64,000 nt of DNA. It comes from Ligilactobacillus agilis DSM 20509. GTDB lineage: Bacteria > Bacillota > Bacilli > Lactobacillales > Lactobacillaceae. How positions within the stretch are numbered: the stretch's first letter is position 1; every line of letters begins with the position of its first letter. Below are positions 44,387 to 51,435 of this stretch, one piece after another. The DNA lies in assembly GCF_001436215.1 (NCBI RefSeq), contig NZ_AYYP01000072.1, positions 15,149-79,148 of the forward strand, given 5' to 3'. The translations under genes and the position numbers were made by a program. Below the pieces are notes generated by a model that was given only the letters and a program-made list of their open reading frames with translations, searched no databases and was not told where the DNA came from.

Positions 44387-44418
44387 CAAAAGCGGCCAGT
44401 CGTTTAAACTGGTCGCTA
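44387..44418 (-). terminator. Terminator of the small-membrane-gene unit
   Basis: On the minus strand GCGACCAGT pairs with ACTGGCCGC (one mismatch), followed by TTTTG. It lies just after the stop codon at 44422. Confidence 0.65.
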
Positions 44419-44421
44419 AAA

Positions 44422-44679
44422 CTAACGAAGGTAAGTTAGCAGGCCTAACAAGCTAACCCAAACCAAACTCAGGACTAAAGTTGTCAGCCAACTGAGTTCA
44501 AATAACCGAGGGGTCATGGGCGTTGGCGTTAGCGTTTTGCCGGCCTTTATTATTGTGATAAATAACAGTCCCAATAGCAGTAATACCACTAAGCAACTAG
44601 GCTCAAGGGATTGTAAAACCTTGGTGAGGTTTAAACGGACATCAAAATTAACTTGGGTAATAGTATGTTGCTTAATCAT
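44422..44679 (-). CDS. Small two-helix membrane protein
   Basis: The 85-residue product has a polar N-terminus (MIKQHTITQVNFDVRLNL), then two hydrophobic helices at about residues 27-46 and 61-83. Its ATG overlaps the stop of the preceding 54-residue gene by eight bases, suggesting translational coupling because no strong ribosome binding site is seen. Function is unknown. It is the last gene of a four-gene minus-strand cassette with the DUF1659 and DUF2922 proteins. Alternating initiation at the TTG three codons upstream (44688) is possible. Confidence 0.55.
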   Translation of the reverse strand: MIKQHTITQVNFDVRLNLTKVLQSLEPSCLVVLLLLGLLFITIIKAGKTLTPTPMTPRLFELSWLTTLVLSLVWVSLLGLLTYLR

Positions 44680-44836
44680 TCTTAGCAAGTTTAGCTAAGA
44701 GTAGATCTAACCCTAAACTGACCAAACATGCTAGTAGCAAGCAGATGATAAAACTAGGTAGGCCATAAAGGCAAGCCAAGCTTAAAAAACTGCCGAGCAA
44801 GAGGTGCGTGAGTTTGATTATTCCTGTCAGCTTCAA
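44672..44836 (-). CDS. Small membrane protein (54 residues)
   Basis: A TTG-initiated frame encodes MKLTGIIKLTHLLLG and continues with two hydrophobic stretches, ending in LLLAKLAKND. AAAGGAGG stands only two bases before the TTG, closer than usual, so the start is uncertain. It overlaps the next gene. The frame is too short to be noticed by length alone; the support is its hydrophobic pattern, the ribosome binding site and tight packing in the cassette. Function is unknown; a holin-like or membrane-anchor role would be speculation. Confidence 0.45.
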   Translation of the reverse strand: MKLTGIIKLTHLLLGSFLSLACLYGLPSFIICLLLACLVSLGLDLLLAKLAKND

Positions 44837-44851
44837 GACCTCCTTTCACGT

Positions 44852-44875
44852 GAAAAAGCCCCCAGGCTGGGAGCT
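44852..44875 (-). terminator. Terminator inside the small-gene cassette
   Basis: AGCTCCCA and TGGGGGCT form an 8-bp stem with a GCC loop, followed by TTTTT on the minus strand. The T run merges into a 12-base palindrome TTTCACGTGAAA (44844-44855), which may be an operator. Confidence 0.65.
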
Positions 44876-44882
44876 AAAAAAG

Positions 44883-45146
44883 TTAGGCTGCTGGTTGGTC
44901 TACCAGGCCTTGGGCAGCGGAATAGACAATTTCTTCATCCTTGGTGATATAGGAAGCAGAAACAGGTGTCCCGTATAATGGGCTAGCAATTCCGTCGGCG
45001 TCAGTGGTTTGGAAAATATTTAAGGCAATAATTTGCTCCATGCAGTCCTTTAAAGTGGCTGCATCTAAATTAGTGTTAACGTTTTCAAATTTGAGGTGAC
45101 GAACGGTGTGGTTAGGGGTTAAAAACTTCAAGTCTAAAATCTTCAT
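44883..45146 (-). CDS. DUF2922 family protein
   Basis: The 87-residue protein has the DUF2922 pattern: an N-terminal strand MKILDLKFLTPNHTVRHLKF, then NTNLDAATLKDCMEQIIALNIF, and a C-terminal strand region ending VYSAAQGLVDQPAA. Function is unknown. DUF2922 genes very often pair with DUF1659 genes in Firmicutes, and here the DUF1659-like gene is 21 bases upstream, so the two are co-transcribed. GGAGGAAGATACC is the ribosome binding site. A terminator after this gene would make the two downstream membrane genes less expressed. Confidence 0.7.
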   Translation of the reverse strand: MKILDLKFLTPNHTVRHLKFENVNTNLDAATLKDCMEQIIALNIFQTTDADGIASPLYGTPVSASYITKDEEIVYSAAQGLVDQPAA

Positions 45147-45167
45147 GGTATCTTCCTCCTGTTAAAA

Positions 45168-45368
45168 TTATTCTGCTAATTGGTTAACTTCAGTAACGGC
45201 GATGAATTTGACGTCATCTCCCGTTAGCTTTTCGACCAGCTTGCTAAAGTCGATTACCTTTTGATCATCGACATCCTTACCGATTGATGAGAAACTGCGG
45301 TGACCGTCGATAGCTTCTGCGTTGATAGTAGTTAAACGTAACCCCTTCTTTGTCCATTGTTTTTCCAT
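45168..45368 (-). CDS. DUF1659-like small protein
   Basis: This 66-residue protein (GLRLTTINAEAIDGHRSFSSIG, then KVIDFSKLVEKLTGD and VTEVNQLAE) resembles DUF1659 members, which share a two-strand, helix, strand layout of 60-70 residues. Function is unknown. It is the first gene of the minus-strand cassette; GAGAGAAGGATTTC precedes the ATG. A candidate promoter (TTGTAT-16-TAAGAT on the minus strand) lies about 70 bases upstream. The assignment rests on size, pattern and the DUF2922 neighbour. Confidence 0.6.
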   Translation of the reverse strand: MEKQWTKKGLRLTTINAEAIDGHRSFSSIGKDVDDQKVIDFSKLVEKLTGDDVKFIAVTEVNQLAE

Positions 45369-45612
45369 AATGAAATCCTTCTCTCTTGATAATTTTTTGT
45401 AGCGGCTACGATTCCTATCTTACACTTAAATTCGACAAATACAAGGAATTTATTTTTTTATATCCTGTAAAATTTTTTATAAGTAAAAAATATTTGGCTG
45501 CATGTTATAAAAAAAGCATTGCATTTTTTGAAAAATGTTTTATTATAAAAATTGTGATTTGTAAAGCGGTTTCATAAATTAACAATGATCTTAAAATTAG
45601 GAGGTACTGAAA

Positions 45613-45939
45613 ATGGAAGAAGAATTTATAACGATATTGCCAGCCACAGTCCGCTACAACCGGGACCTTAAGCCAAATGAAAAGGTCTTGTACTCAGAGC
45701 TGTTAATAAAGTCATACCCTCTGGGATATTGTGAGATTAATAACAGGGAACTGGCAACTAGCTTTCATGTTACCCGCCAAAGCATCTCTGGTTGGCTCAG
45801 TGATTTAGTACGGGCTGGTTATATTGAAATTAAAGTTAAGATTACTGATCCTAAGTTAGGCAGAATCGAGCGCAAGATCTATCCGCTAGTCAGCGCGGAG
45901 ACCAGACAGGCCTTAAGTAAGTTATATGCGGAGGGCTAG
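45613..45939 (+). CDS. Helix-turn-helix replication-type protein
   Basis: The 108-residue protein has a winged-helix region (RYNRDLKPNEKVLYSELL, NNRELATSFHVTRQSISGWL, LVRAGYIEIKVK). This arrangement is common at the N-terminus of plasmid and phage replication initiators and is paralogous to the protein at 43567. AGGAGGTACTGAAA precedes the ATG. It lies six bases upstream of the DnaB-type helicase gene; helix-turn-helix plus helicase is a typical replication module of phages and integrative elements. It probably binds DNA near an origin or regulates the operon; this is inferred. Confidence 0.7.
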   Translation: MEEEFITILPATVRYNRDLKPNEKVLYSELLIKSYPLGYCEINNRELATSFHVTRQSISGWLSDLVRAGYIEIKVKITDPKLGRIERKIYPLVSAETRQALSKLYAEG

Positions 45940-45945
45940 TAGGGT

Positions 45946-47175
45946 ATGTTTTCTGAGCAAATCGAAGAGCGAATAGTGGGCATCGCCTTAAAAAATCCTA
46001 ATCTAGCTGATGATCCCGACTTTAAGAGTCGTTATTTTATGGGGGAGCGGGCCCAGGCAATAGCCGAGGCCCTGTGTGTTTTGCCTACTGAAAAACGCTC
46101 TTTAGCTAATATTTGGAATGAGTTAGATAATGGTTACAACCAGCACAACTATCCCATAAGTTACGATGACTTAGTAGCCTTAGAGGAATTAATTGCCGGT
46201 CAGGCCAGCTTTTATCGGGATTTACAGGTTGTTAAGCGTAACTACTTAGAAAATGCCCTCCAACAAGCAATGGTTAATTACAGCCAGAATCGTTCGCAGG
46301 ATCACCTTGATAAAGTTACCAGTATCATTGAGGCTTTAGATACGATTAATACCTGTGATAGTGGGGAGTTAACCGTAGCCAGTCAAGAATTTAGCGACCA
46401 ATTAGCCGGTAAGGGTCCCAAGGCAATTAAGACTTTGCCCAAGCTGGATGTGCTTTTTAACGGGGGCTTGTCCGGAGCCAAGTTAATCGCTTTAGGAGCT
46501 AGACCGGGCCTAGGTAAAACAGCTTTTGGCTTAAATTTAGTTCAGGCCATCTTAGCCAATAATGCCGAGGTTCACGTCGATTATTTTTCCTTAGAAATGA
46601 GCAAATTAGAAATCTTCAAACGGCTTATTTCATTGCAAACGCAGATTCCCCACAGCCATTTAATCAATCCAGCTAACTGTAAGCTCGACCGCATCAAGTT
46701 AGAGCAAGCTCAAGAACAAATTTTGGCTAGCAACTTACAGGTGTATGACTCACTTAGAACTTTAGGCAGTATTTTGGCGGTAATTCAAGCTCACGCTAGT
46801 CAGTATCGCCAGCAATATGTTGTTTTTATCGATTACCTCGGCCTAATAACGCTTGACCAACAGTACCAGTTAGACCGGTATCTATTAGTTAGTGAGATTA
46901 CCCGTCAACTAAAGATGTGCACGCTTGACTACCAAGTCCCGATTATAATGCTGTCGCAATTAAATCGGGCTGTGGAAAGTCGCTTAAATAAGGCGCCCCA
47001 ACTGGCCGATTTACGCGAAAGTGGTTCGATTGAACAGGATGCTAACTTAGTGGCCTTTTTATACCGGCCAGAAAAGGATTTACATAAGGTCAACTTGATT
47101 ATCCGCAAGAACCAGGAGGGCTGTTTAGGCGAACTAACTTTTAAATTTAAAGGGGAGACGATGACATTTGAATGA
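45946..47175 (+). CDS. DnaB-type replicative helicase ATPase (mobile-element version)
   Basis: The 409-residue protein has a reduced N-terminal domain and a RecA-like DnaB C-terminal domain: Walker A GARPGLGKT with Lys191, FSLEMSKLEIFKRLIS, Walker B VFIDYLGLI, the QLNRAVESR segment, and ADLRESGSIEQDANLVAFLYRP near the end. DnaB unwinds DNA at forks. This copy is shorter and more divergent than chromosomal DnaB (about 460 residues), as expected for a phage or element helicase. It sits between a helix-turn-helix gene and a small gene that overlaps its stop. Confidence 0.88.
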   Translation: MFSEQIEERIVGIALKNPNLADDPDFKSRYFMGERAQAIAEALCVLPTEKRSLANIWNELDNGYNQHNYPISYDDLVALEELIAGQASFYRDLQVVKRNYLENALQQAMVNYSQNRSQDHLDKVTSIIEALDTINTCDSGELTVASQEFSDQLAGKGPKAIKTLPKLDVLFNGGLSGAKLIALGARPGLGKTAFGLNLVQAILANNAEVHVDYFSLEMSKLEIFKRLISLQTQIPHSHLINPANCKLDRIKLEQAQEQILASNLQVYDSLRTLGSILAVIQAHASQYRQQYVVFIDYLGLITLDQQYQLDRYLLVSEITRQLKMCTLDYQVPIIMLSQLNRAVESRLNKAPQLADLRESGSIEQDANLVAFLYRPEKDLHKVNLIIRKNQEGCLGELTFKFKGETMTFE

Positions 47176-47659
47176 TGAAACAATAGCTAAATATCGAATG
47201 AAGCTACCAATTCAGTTAGATATTCCAGAAGATCAATTAAACGCGCGCGAGTTCATCCGCCTAATTAAGAAACATAAGTTGCAGGTAACCAAGGCAGTAG
47301 AAACACACCTGGCTTCTGCCTGTCGTTACCGAAATTTAATAAACGGCTTGAATAAAGAAAGCTATATCAAGAATTCAAATGGTTTTATGGCTAAAAAGCT
47401 AGTCGAACTTGATAAGCTACGGGTGATAAGTATCTCTAACGCCCTCAGTGTCGCCTTTTACGAAAAAGAATTAGACTGTCGCTTAGTTGAGGATGCAGAC
47501 GACTTCTTAAAGCTGACGAAGGTCAAGCACCAAGGCGATTTAGACAAGGTGAATGAATACGAGCAGTGCATTTTGAAACTGTCGCAAAACTACTGCGAAA
47601 GTTACCGCGTAATGGTTACCGAAGATTACATCGGGGGCAAGTTGCCGAAATTTGAGTGA
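47168..47659 (+). CDS. Unknown 163-residue protein of the replication module
   Basis: The frame starts at a TTG overlapping the helicase stop, with GGGGAG ten bases upstream; an ATG at 47201 (MKLPIQLDIPED) is an alternative. The protein is helical and charged, without recognised motifs, cysteine pattern or membrane segment. Its position as the third gene of an overlapping set suggests a helper of the helicase or primase-like step, but nothing in the sequence shows this. Confidence 0.55.
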   Translation: MNDETIAKYRMKLPIQLDIPEDQLNAREFIRLIKKHKLQVTKAVETHLASACRYRNLINGLNKESYIKNSNGFMAKKLVELDKLRVISISNALSVAFYEKELDCRLVEDADDFLKLTKVKHQGDLDKVNEYEQCILKLSQNYCESYRVMVTEDYIGGKLPKFE

Positions 47660-47756
47660 CATGGTCCCAAAATTTGCTTCATACTGAAAATTATATCGGG
47701 GTGAAAACGATATAATGATAGTAGTAACAAATGACTGACATACTGGGGGTGAAAAA

Positions 47757-47957
47757 ATGAAGCTGTATAAGTGGAAAAAGGGCGATGGAATAACATTACT
47801 TTGGATGGCAGTTGGTGCTTTAATTGGTATGATTTTGGGAATAACTGGGGTAGCATCAGATTGGCCGTCTATTGATGATATACTCATGTCTGCCTTCTTT
47901 ATTGTTGATTTTATTACCTTTGTTGGTGGTATATTTAAGTGGATATTTAGGTTATAA
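47757..47957 (+). CDS. Small membrane protein (66 residues)
   Basis: The protein has a basic N-terminus (MKLYKWKKGDG) and two hydrophobic helices (residues 12-32 and 45-62). GGGGGTGAAAAA is a strong ribosome binding site, and TATAAT occurs at 47711-47716, about 40 bases upstream. It resembles small superinfection-exclusion-like or stress membrane proteins only in general build; I assign no function. Confidence 0.5.
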   Translation: MKLYKWKKGDGITLLWMAVGALIGMILGITGVASDWPSIDDILMSAFFIVDFITFVGGIFKWIFRL

Positions 47958-47984
47958 GAATGTAGGGATAGTGGCAGAGACTAA

Positions 47985-48248
47985 ATGGAAGAAAAGAATA
48001 AAAACAAAAAATATAGGGTAGGCTCAGTTCATTATGAATATACGGCAATGGAGGCCTTAAAAGACGACTATACTTTAGAGCAGAATGAAAGAATCATGAA
48101 ATTAAACGACAAATGGGTCTGCTATGATTTTGATAAGACGGATGGATATATTTACTTTGATGATTTAGCAAAAGAGTTAATCCCGCCTGAACTAACATTA
48201 GCGGACAAAAAAGGTTTAGAGAGTATTTGGAAAGAGAAATTGAAATAG
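47985..48248 (+). CDS. Hypothetical 87-residue protein
   Basis: The charged soluble product (KYRVGSVHYEYTAMEALKD, then DKWVCYDFDKTDGYIYFDDLAKELIPPE) has no recognised domain. No good ribosome binding site is visible before the ATG, so translation may depend on the gene 27 bases upstream. The composition is AT-rich like the rest of the island. It could be an immunity-type or phage accessory protein; this is only a guess from size and context. Confidence 0.4.
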   Translation: MEEKNKNKKYRVGSVHYEYTAMEALKDDYTLEQNERIMKLNDKWVCYDFDKTDGYIYFDDLAKELIPPELTLADKKGLESIWKEKLK

Positions 48249-48301
48249 TTAATAAATAGTAATGAAGATTTAGTTTGATACTGGTTAGCAAAAAAGAAAT
48301 T

Positions 48302-48538
48302 TCAGAAGAACCCCCCGGTGTGGGCTTTTCTGAAGTGCATATATTCTTTAAGAGTATTTGGCGTCCATTGGCGGAAACGGGTAGCCTGAATTGAATTAAC
48401 CGGATAACCAACAGAGATAATTATGTCCAAGTTGTAATAAGTTGGTTGTTCTGATACCTTACCATGAATACTACGATGTATGACTGTTGCATAATTGGCA
48501 ATAGTTCTGTTTTTCAGATAGAACTCTATGTTTAGTGA
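48302..48538 (-). pseudogene. Fragment of a RhuM-family protein
   Basis: On the minus strand a 78-codon frame without start reads IEFYLKNRTIANYATVIHRS, then PTYYNLDIIISVGYPVNS and TRFRQWTPNTLKEY. This is the hallmark core of RhuM (virulence/phage-associated) proteins, YNLDxIIxVGYRVxSxxxxxFRxWA. The N-terminal start and the long C-terminal half are missing, and the frame ends in an unrelated tail. It is therefore a decayed remnant. RhuM genes are frequent passengers of prophages and restriction islands. Confidence 0.8.
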
Positions 48539-48649
48539 TTATTGTATTCTTCTTACAGAAATAAAATAGTGGGGGTTTGATTAGCAGTTGAACCAACTGA
48601 GACAGTTTTAGAGCTTGGTTAATTAATTTTAATGTGAGGACAAGCTAGG

Positions 48650-48847
48650 ATGACAAAAGCAAAAATTATCATGATTGATGGTGAAAAATATATTCACTGT
48701 CCGGTTTGCAATAGGCTGGTCCAACTTTTTGATGTTTGCGAATGTAATTGGGAAAATACCGGGGAAACTAACATTGACGGTGGTCCTAATAAGTTGACCC
48801 TTAAAGAAGCGCAGGTAGCCTATGCTAAGGGACAAAAGATCTACTAA
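48650..48847 (+). CDS. Cysteine-rich CPCC-family small protein
   Basis: The 65-residue protein has the layout of the CPCC (cysteine-rich) family: IHCPVCNRLVQLFDVCECNWENTG, then GGPNKLTLKEAQVAYAKGQ. Four Cys in two CxxC/CxC pairs probably bind zinc. Family members are common single genes in phage and defence islands; function is unknown. The ribosome binding region GAGGACAAGCTAGG is weakly spaced. A bidirectional terminator follows, marking the right end of the accessory island. Confidence 0.7.
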   Translation: MTKAKIIMIDGEKYIHCPVCNRLVQLFDVCECNWENTGETNIDGGPNKLTLKEAQVAYAKGQKIY

Positions 48848-48857
48848 TACATACTAA

Positions 48858-48897
48858 AACCGCCTCGGCGTTGGTTTCTCTAACGCCGGGGCGGTTA
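48858..48897. terminator. Bidirectional terminator at the island's right edge
   Basis: AACCGCCTCGGCGTT pairs with AACGCCGGGGCGGTT (one G-U), with A and T on the two sides, between convergent genes. Confidence 0.8.
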
Positions 48898-48901
48898 TTG
48901 A

Positions 48902-49714
48902 CTATTTAGGAGCCTTGGTGATGTCTGCACCAAAGTATTGCTTGGAAAGTTTAGAGAGGGTGCCGTCTTTAGCTAATTGCTTTAAGGCTTGGTCGACGGC
49001 TTTTTGGAGCTGGCGATTATCCTTTTTTAAGAGGGCGGAAACCTTAACTGGTTTGACTTGCTTGGAGAGGTCGGTCACGTTAAGGTCGCTGACTTTTTTG
49101 TTGGATTTGGCGTAAGCGTAGTAGGCTTCAAGCGAGTTGATGGTTCCATCAGCCCGACCTTGCCGGACTAAGGCCAAACTGTTGGCGAATTCACCGGAAG
49201 CGCTGATTTTTGCCCCGTATTTTTTGGCAACCTGGGCGTTGTTAGTGCCGGTCCCTTCCGCTAAAGTCTTACCTTTGATGGCTTGAACCTTGGTTAGCTT
49301 GGCCTTTTTAGGACTGATAAGCGCATAGCGGGAGTAAATGTAAGGGGTGGAGAAGCGGTAGTTTTTCTTACGTTCCGGCGTTTGGGTGATGTTATTTAAA
49401 ACCAGGTCATATTTATCCGCCCCAACGCCAGCGACCAGTGAGTCCCACTTGGTAGGGACGAACTTGGCTTTGAGACCGAGTTTTTTAGCGAGGGCTTGGC
49501 CAAGCTTAACTTCAAAGCCGGTTAGCTTGCCGTCTTGGCGGTAAGAGTAGGGCTTATAAGTACCTTCAAGCCCAATGGTCAGTTGCTTTTGGCTGACAAG
49601 GTCGCTTTGATAATTAGCAGCCTTGGAGCTGGAAGTTACGCCAAGTACGCCTAAAAACGCAGCGCCTGTTAAGAGGGTGAGACCGAGTTTAGTAAAAGTT
49701 TGTTTAAGTTTCAT
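48902..49714 (-). CDS. Amino acid ABC transporter substrate-binding protein (probably cystine)
   Basis: The 270-residue protein is a family-3 solute-binding protein: LTIGLEGTYKPYSYR, GFEVKLGQALAKKLG, KWDSLVAGVGADKYDLVLNN, FSTPYIYSRYALI and GRADGTINS. It begins with a signal peptide (MKLKQTFTKLGLTLLTGAAF) but the cleavage region GVLGVTSSSKA has no lipobox cysteine, so it would be secreted or held non-covalently, as reported for the cystine-binding surface proteins BspA of L. fermentum and CnBP of L. reuteri. Cystine as ligand is inferred from that resemblance and from the Cys-rich leader upstream. It is the last gene of the ABC operon. Confidence 0.87.
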   Translation of the reverse strand: MKLKQTFTKLGLTLLTGAAFLGVLGVTSSSKAANYQSDLVSQKQLTIGLEGTYKPYSYRQDGKLTGFEVKLGQALAKKLGLKAKFVPTKWDSLVAGVGADKYDLVLNNITQTPERKKNYRFSTPYIYSRYALISPKKAKLTKVQAIKGKTLAEGTGTNNAQVAKKYGAKISASGEFANSLALVRQGRADGTINSLEAYYAYAKSNKKVSDLNVTDLSKQVKPVKVSALLKKDNRQLQKAVDQALKQLAKDGTLSKLSKQYFGADITKAPK

Positions 49715-49730
49715 AGTTAATTACCTACCT

Positions 49731-50483
49731 TTATAATAAATTAGTAAATGTCATGGAAGAAATAAACCGCTTGATGCGGGGGTGTTGGTTTTCTTCGGAA
49801 AAGAAAGCTGTGCCGGGGCCGTCGTAAAGGATTTGGCCGGCTTCAACGAAAATAATTTTGTCGGCTACGGCCTGGGCAAAGGCCAAGTTATGGGTAACAA
49901 TCACTAGCGATTGCTTTTCCTTAGCCAGTTGCAACAAGACTTTGAGCACCTCGGCTTCTAATTCGGGATCAAGCGCGGAGGTTGGTTCGTCTAGTAAGAT
50001 AAACTTAGGATTCATCGCCAAGGCCCGGGCGATAGCGACTCGCTGGGCTTGACCGCCGGAAAGTTGGTCAGGCAAACTTTGGGCCTTATCAGCCAGGTTA
50101 ACTTTTGCCAGCAATTTTTTAGCGGTAGCTTCTGCGGCCGCTTTACTTTGCTTAAGAACGTGTCTGGGCGCCGCGGTGATGTTATCTAAAATGTTGAGGT
50201 GGCTAAAGAGGTTGTAGTCTTGAAAGACCATCCCCGTATTTTGCCGCAAGTAAAGTAAGTCCTTTTTACTAAGGGGCTGGCTGAAGTCAATTTGCAGGTG
50301 CTCATCGAATTCATAGTGGCCACTTTCTGGCTGTTCAAGCAGGTTTAGCGACCGCAAGATGGTCGACTTACCGGAACCGGATGGGCCGACTAAGACGGTC
50401 ACCTGGCCGGCTGGAATTTCCAAATTGATATCAGTTAGGACTTGGTTAGAGCCAAAGGATTTATTAACGTGCTTTAGTTTCAC
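49731..50483 (-). CDS. Amino acid ABC transporter ATP-binding protein
   Basis: The 250-residue ATPase has Walker A GPSGSGKST, the Q-loop MVFQDYNLFSHL, signature LSGGQAQRVAIARAL, Walker B FILLDEPTSALD and the H-loop VTHNL. It energises the polar amino acid importer. The GTG start shares one base with the permease stop (TAGTG) and has GGAGGTGA upstream, so the two are coupled. It lies between the permease and the binding-protein genes. Confidence 0.95.
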   Translation of the reverse strand: MKLKHVNKSFGSNQVLTDINLEIPAGQVTVLVGPSGSGKSTILRSLNLLEQPESGHYEFDEHLQIDFSQPLSKKDLLYLRQNTGMVFQDYNLFSHLNILDNITAAPRHVLKQSKAAAEATAKKLLAKVNLADKAQSLPDQLSGGQAQRVAIARALAMNPKFILLDEPTSALDPELEAEVLKVLLQLAKEKQSLVIVTHNLAFAQAVADKIIFVEAGQILYDGPGTAFFSEENQHPRIKRFISSMTFTNLL

Positions 50484-51184
50484 TAGCTTTCACCTCCGGT
50501 AGTAGTTAAGTGGAATTTGGCTTCTAACTGACCTTGAAGCCAGGATAAGCCACTGCAGATAACGGCGTAAATCAAGGCAACCAGCGAGTACATTAGCAGG
50601 GGTTGGTAATTTTCAGCTGCAATCTGTTGGCTGACCTCAAACATTTCGATGATGGTAATCGAAGCGGCTAAGGAGGTATCCTTAACTAGGCCGATGAAGC
50701 TGTTGGCTAGCGGGGGAATAGAGATCTTGAGTGCCTGGGGTATAATGATGCGCTGCAAGGTTTGCTTGTTAGTAAAGCCAAGGGCAGCGGCTGCTTCCCA
50801 CTGGCCTGTTGGCACGGCTAAAATGGCGGCCCGGATGGTTTCCGAAGCATAGGCCCCAGTATTTAGACTAAAGGTTAAAACCCCGGCCAAGAAGGGGTCG
50901 AGCTTAATTCCGTCTGGAAAAAGCCCCTTGATTTTAAGATAAGGTAAGCCAAAGTAGACGATAAATAACTGGACTAACAAGGGCGTCGAGCGAAAGAGCC
51001 AAACGTAAAAGCTAAAGAAGGCGCGCAAGATTTTAAAAGCGCCCCGGGTTTGTTTGAGGCGGATAATCGCGGTGATTAGTGCCAGTAATAACCCCAGTGT
51101 AAATGAAATTACGGCTAGGGGGATGGTGTATTGGACGGCAGCTAGTAGTAGCTGGGGTAAAGATTTTTCAATGATAGACCACAA
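50483..51184 (-). CDS. Amino acid ABC transporter permease
   Basis: The 233-residue membrane protein belongs to the HisM/GlnP permease family, with the EAA loop EAAAALGFTNKQTLQRIIIPQAL and FRSTPLLVQLFIVYFGLP. Five membrane helices are expected. The TTG start at 51184 follows GAAGGATG at nine bases. It is the first structural gene of the operon and begins about 30 bases after the terminator that ends the Cys-rich leader, so expression of all three genes depends on read-through there. Confidence 0.93.
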   Translation of the reverse strand: MWSIIEKSLPQLLLAAVQYTIPLAVISFTLGLLLALITAIIRLKQTRGAFKILRAFFSFYVWLFRSTPLLVQLFIVYFGLPYLKIKGLFPDGIKLDPFLAGVLTFSLNTGAYASETIRAAILAVPTGQWEAAAALGFTNKQTLQRIIIPQALKISIPPLANSFIGLVKDTSLAASITIIEMFEVSQQIAAENYQPLLMYSLVALIYAVICSGLSWLQGQLEAKFHLTTTGGES

Positions 51185-51216
51185 GGGTTAAACACATCCT
51201 TCTCATAAAAAATTAA

Positions 51217-51252
51217 TAAAAAAACCACCCCGATCCTAAAAATCGGAGTGGT
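51217..51252 (-). terminator. Attenuator terminator of the ABC operon
   Basis: On the minus strand ACCACTCCGAT and ATCGGGGTGGT form an 11-bp stem (one G-U), followed by seven T. Its left arm and loop (CCGATTTTTAGGA) can instead pair with TCCTAAAAATCCGG at 51307-51320 within the leader ORF, giving an alternative antiterminator. A further hairpin (AGCC-TTAGC...GCTAA...GGCT, about 51261-51289) covers the leader stop codon. Confidence 0.85.
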
Positions 51253-51280
51253 TAGTAACTAAGCCTAAATTAGCAATGCG

Positions 51281-51403
51281 CTAAGGCTGGTAGTTGTTAC
51301 TGTTGTCCGGATTTTTAGGAAAGGCAACACAAAGGACCATGTTACACATCATTTGGCAACATGGTTGGCACATCATCATAGTGTTTACCTTAACTGCTAA
51401 CAT
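51281..51403 (-). CDS. Cys-rich leader peptide of the ABC transporter operon
   Basis: Between a consensus promoter and the attenuator terminator lies a 40-codon frame with ATG at 51403 and GGGAG upstream. Residues 9-25 hold five cysteines (12, 15, 16, 20, 25) and six methionines, in the order MMMCQPCCQMMCNM and so on. Five Cys codons within 14 is extreme for a protein of this organism. The antiterminator segment overlaps codons 28-33. The arrangement is that of an amino-acid attenuator: scarcity of charged Cys-tRNA (or Met-tRNA) would stall the ribosome and change folding. The stall logic is inferred. Alternatives are a metal-binding peptide or a chance ORF. Confidence 0.7.
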   Translation of the reverse strand: MLAVKVNTMMMCQPCCQMMCNMVLCVAFPKNPDNSNNYQP

Positions 51404-51435
51404 CACGGACAACTCCCTTCAAAAATTATGTTTTG

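Noticed and set aside
47540-47887. 115- and 76-codon minus-strand ORFs across the 47168 and 47757 genes
   Set aside because: They cross two plus-strand genes that have ribosome binding sites and resemble no family; low-complexity content.
48094-48411. 105-codon minus-strand ORF at 48094-48411
   Set aside because: It is out of frame with the recognisable RhuM remnant and overlaps the 47985 gene. The RhuM frame is the one with family similarity.
48629-48835. 68-codon minus-strand ORF opposite the CPCC gene
   Set aside because: The plus-strand frame carries the CPCC cysteine pattern; the minus-strand frame has none and no start signals.
40712-48900. Complete prophage or CBASS operon
   Set aside because: No integrase, terminase, capsid, lysis or intact cyclase/effector pair is visible; only fragments and a replication-like module are present.
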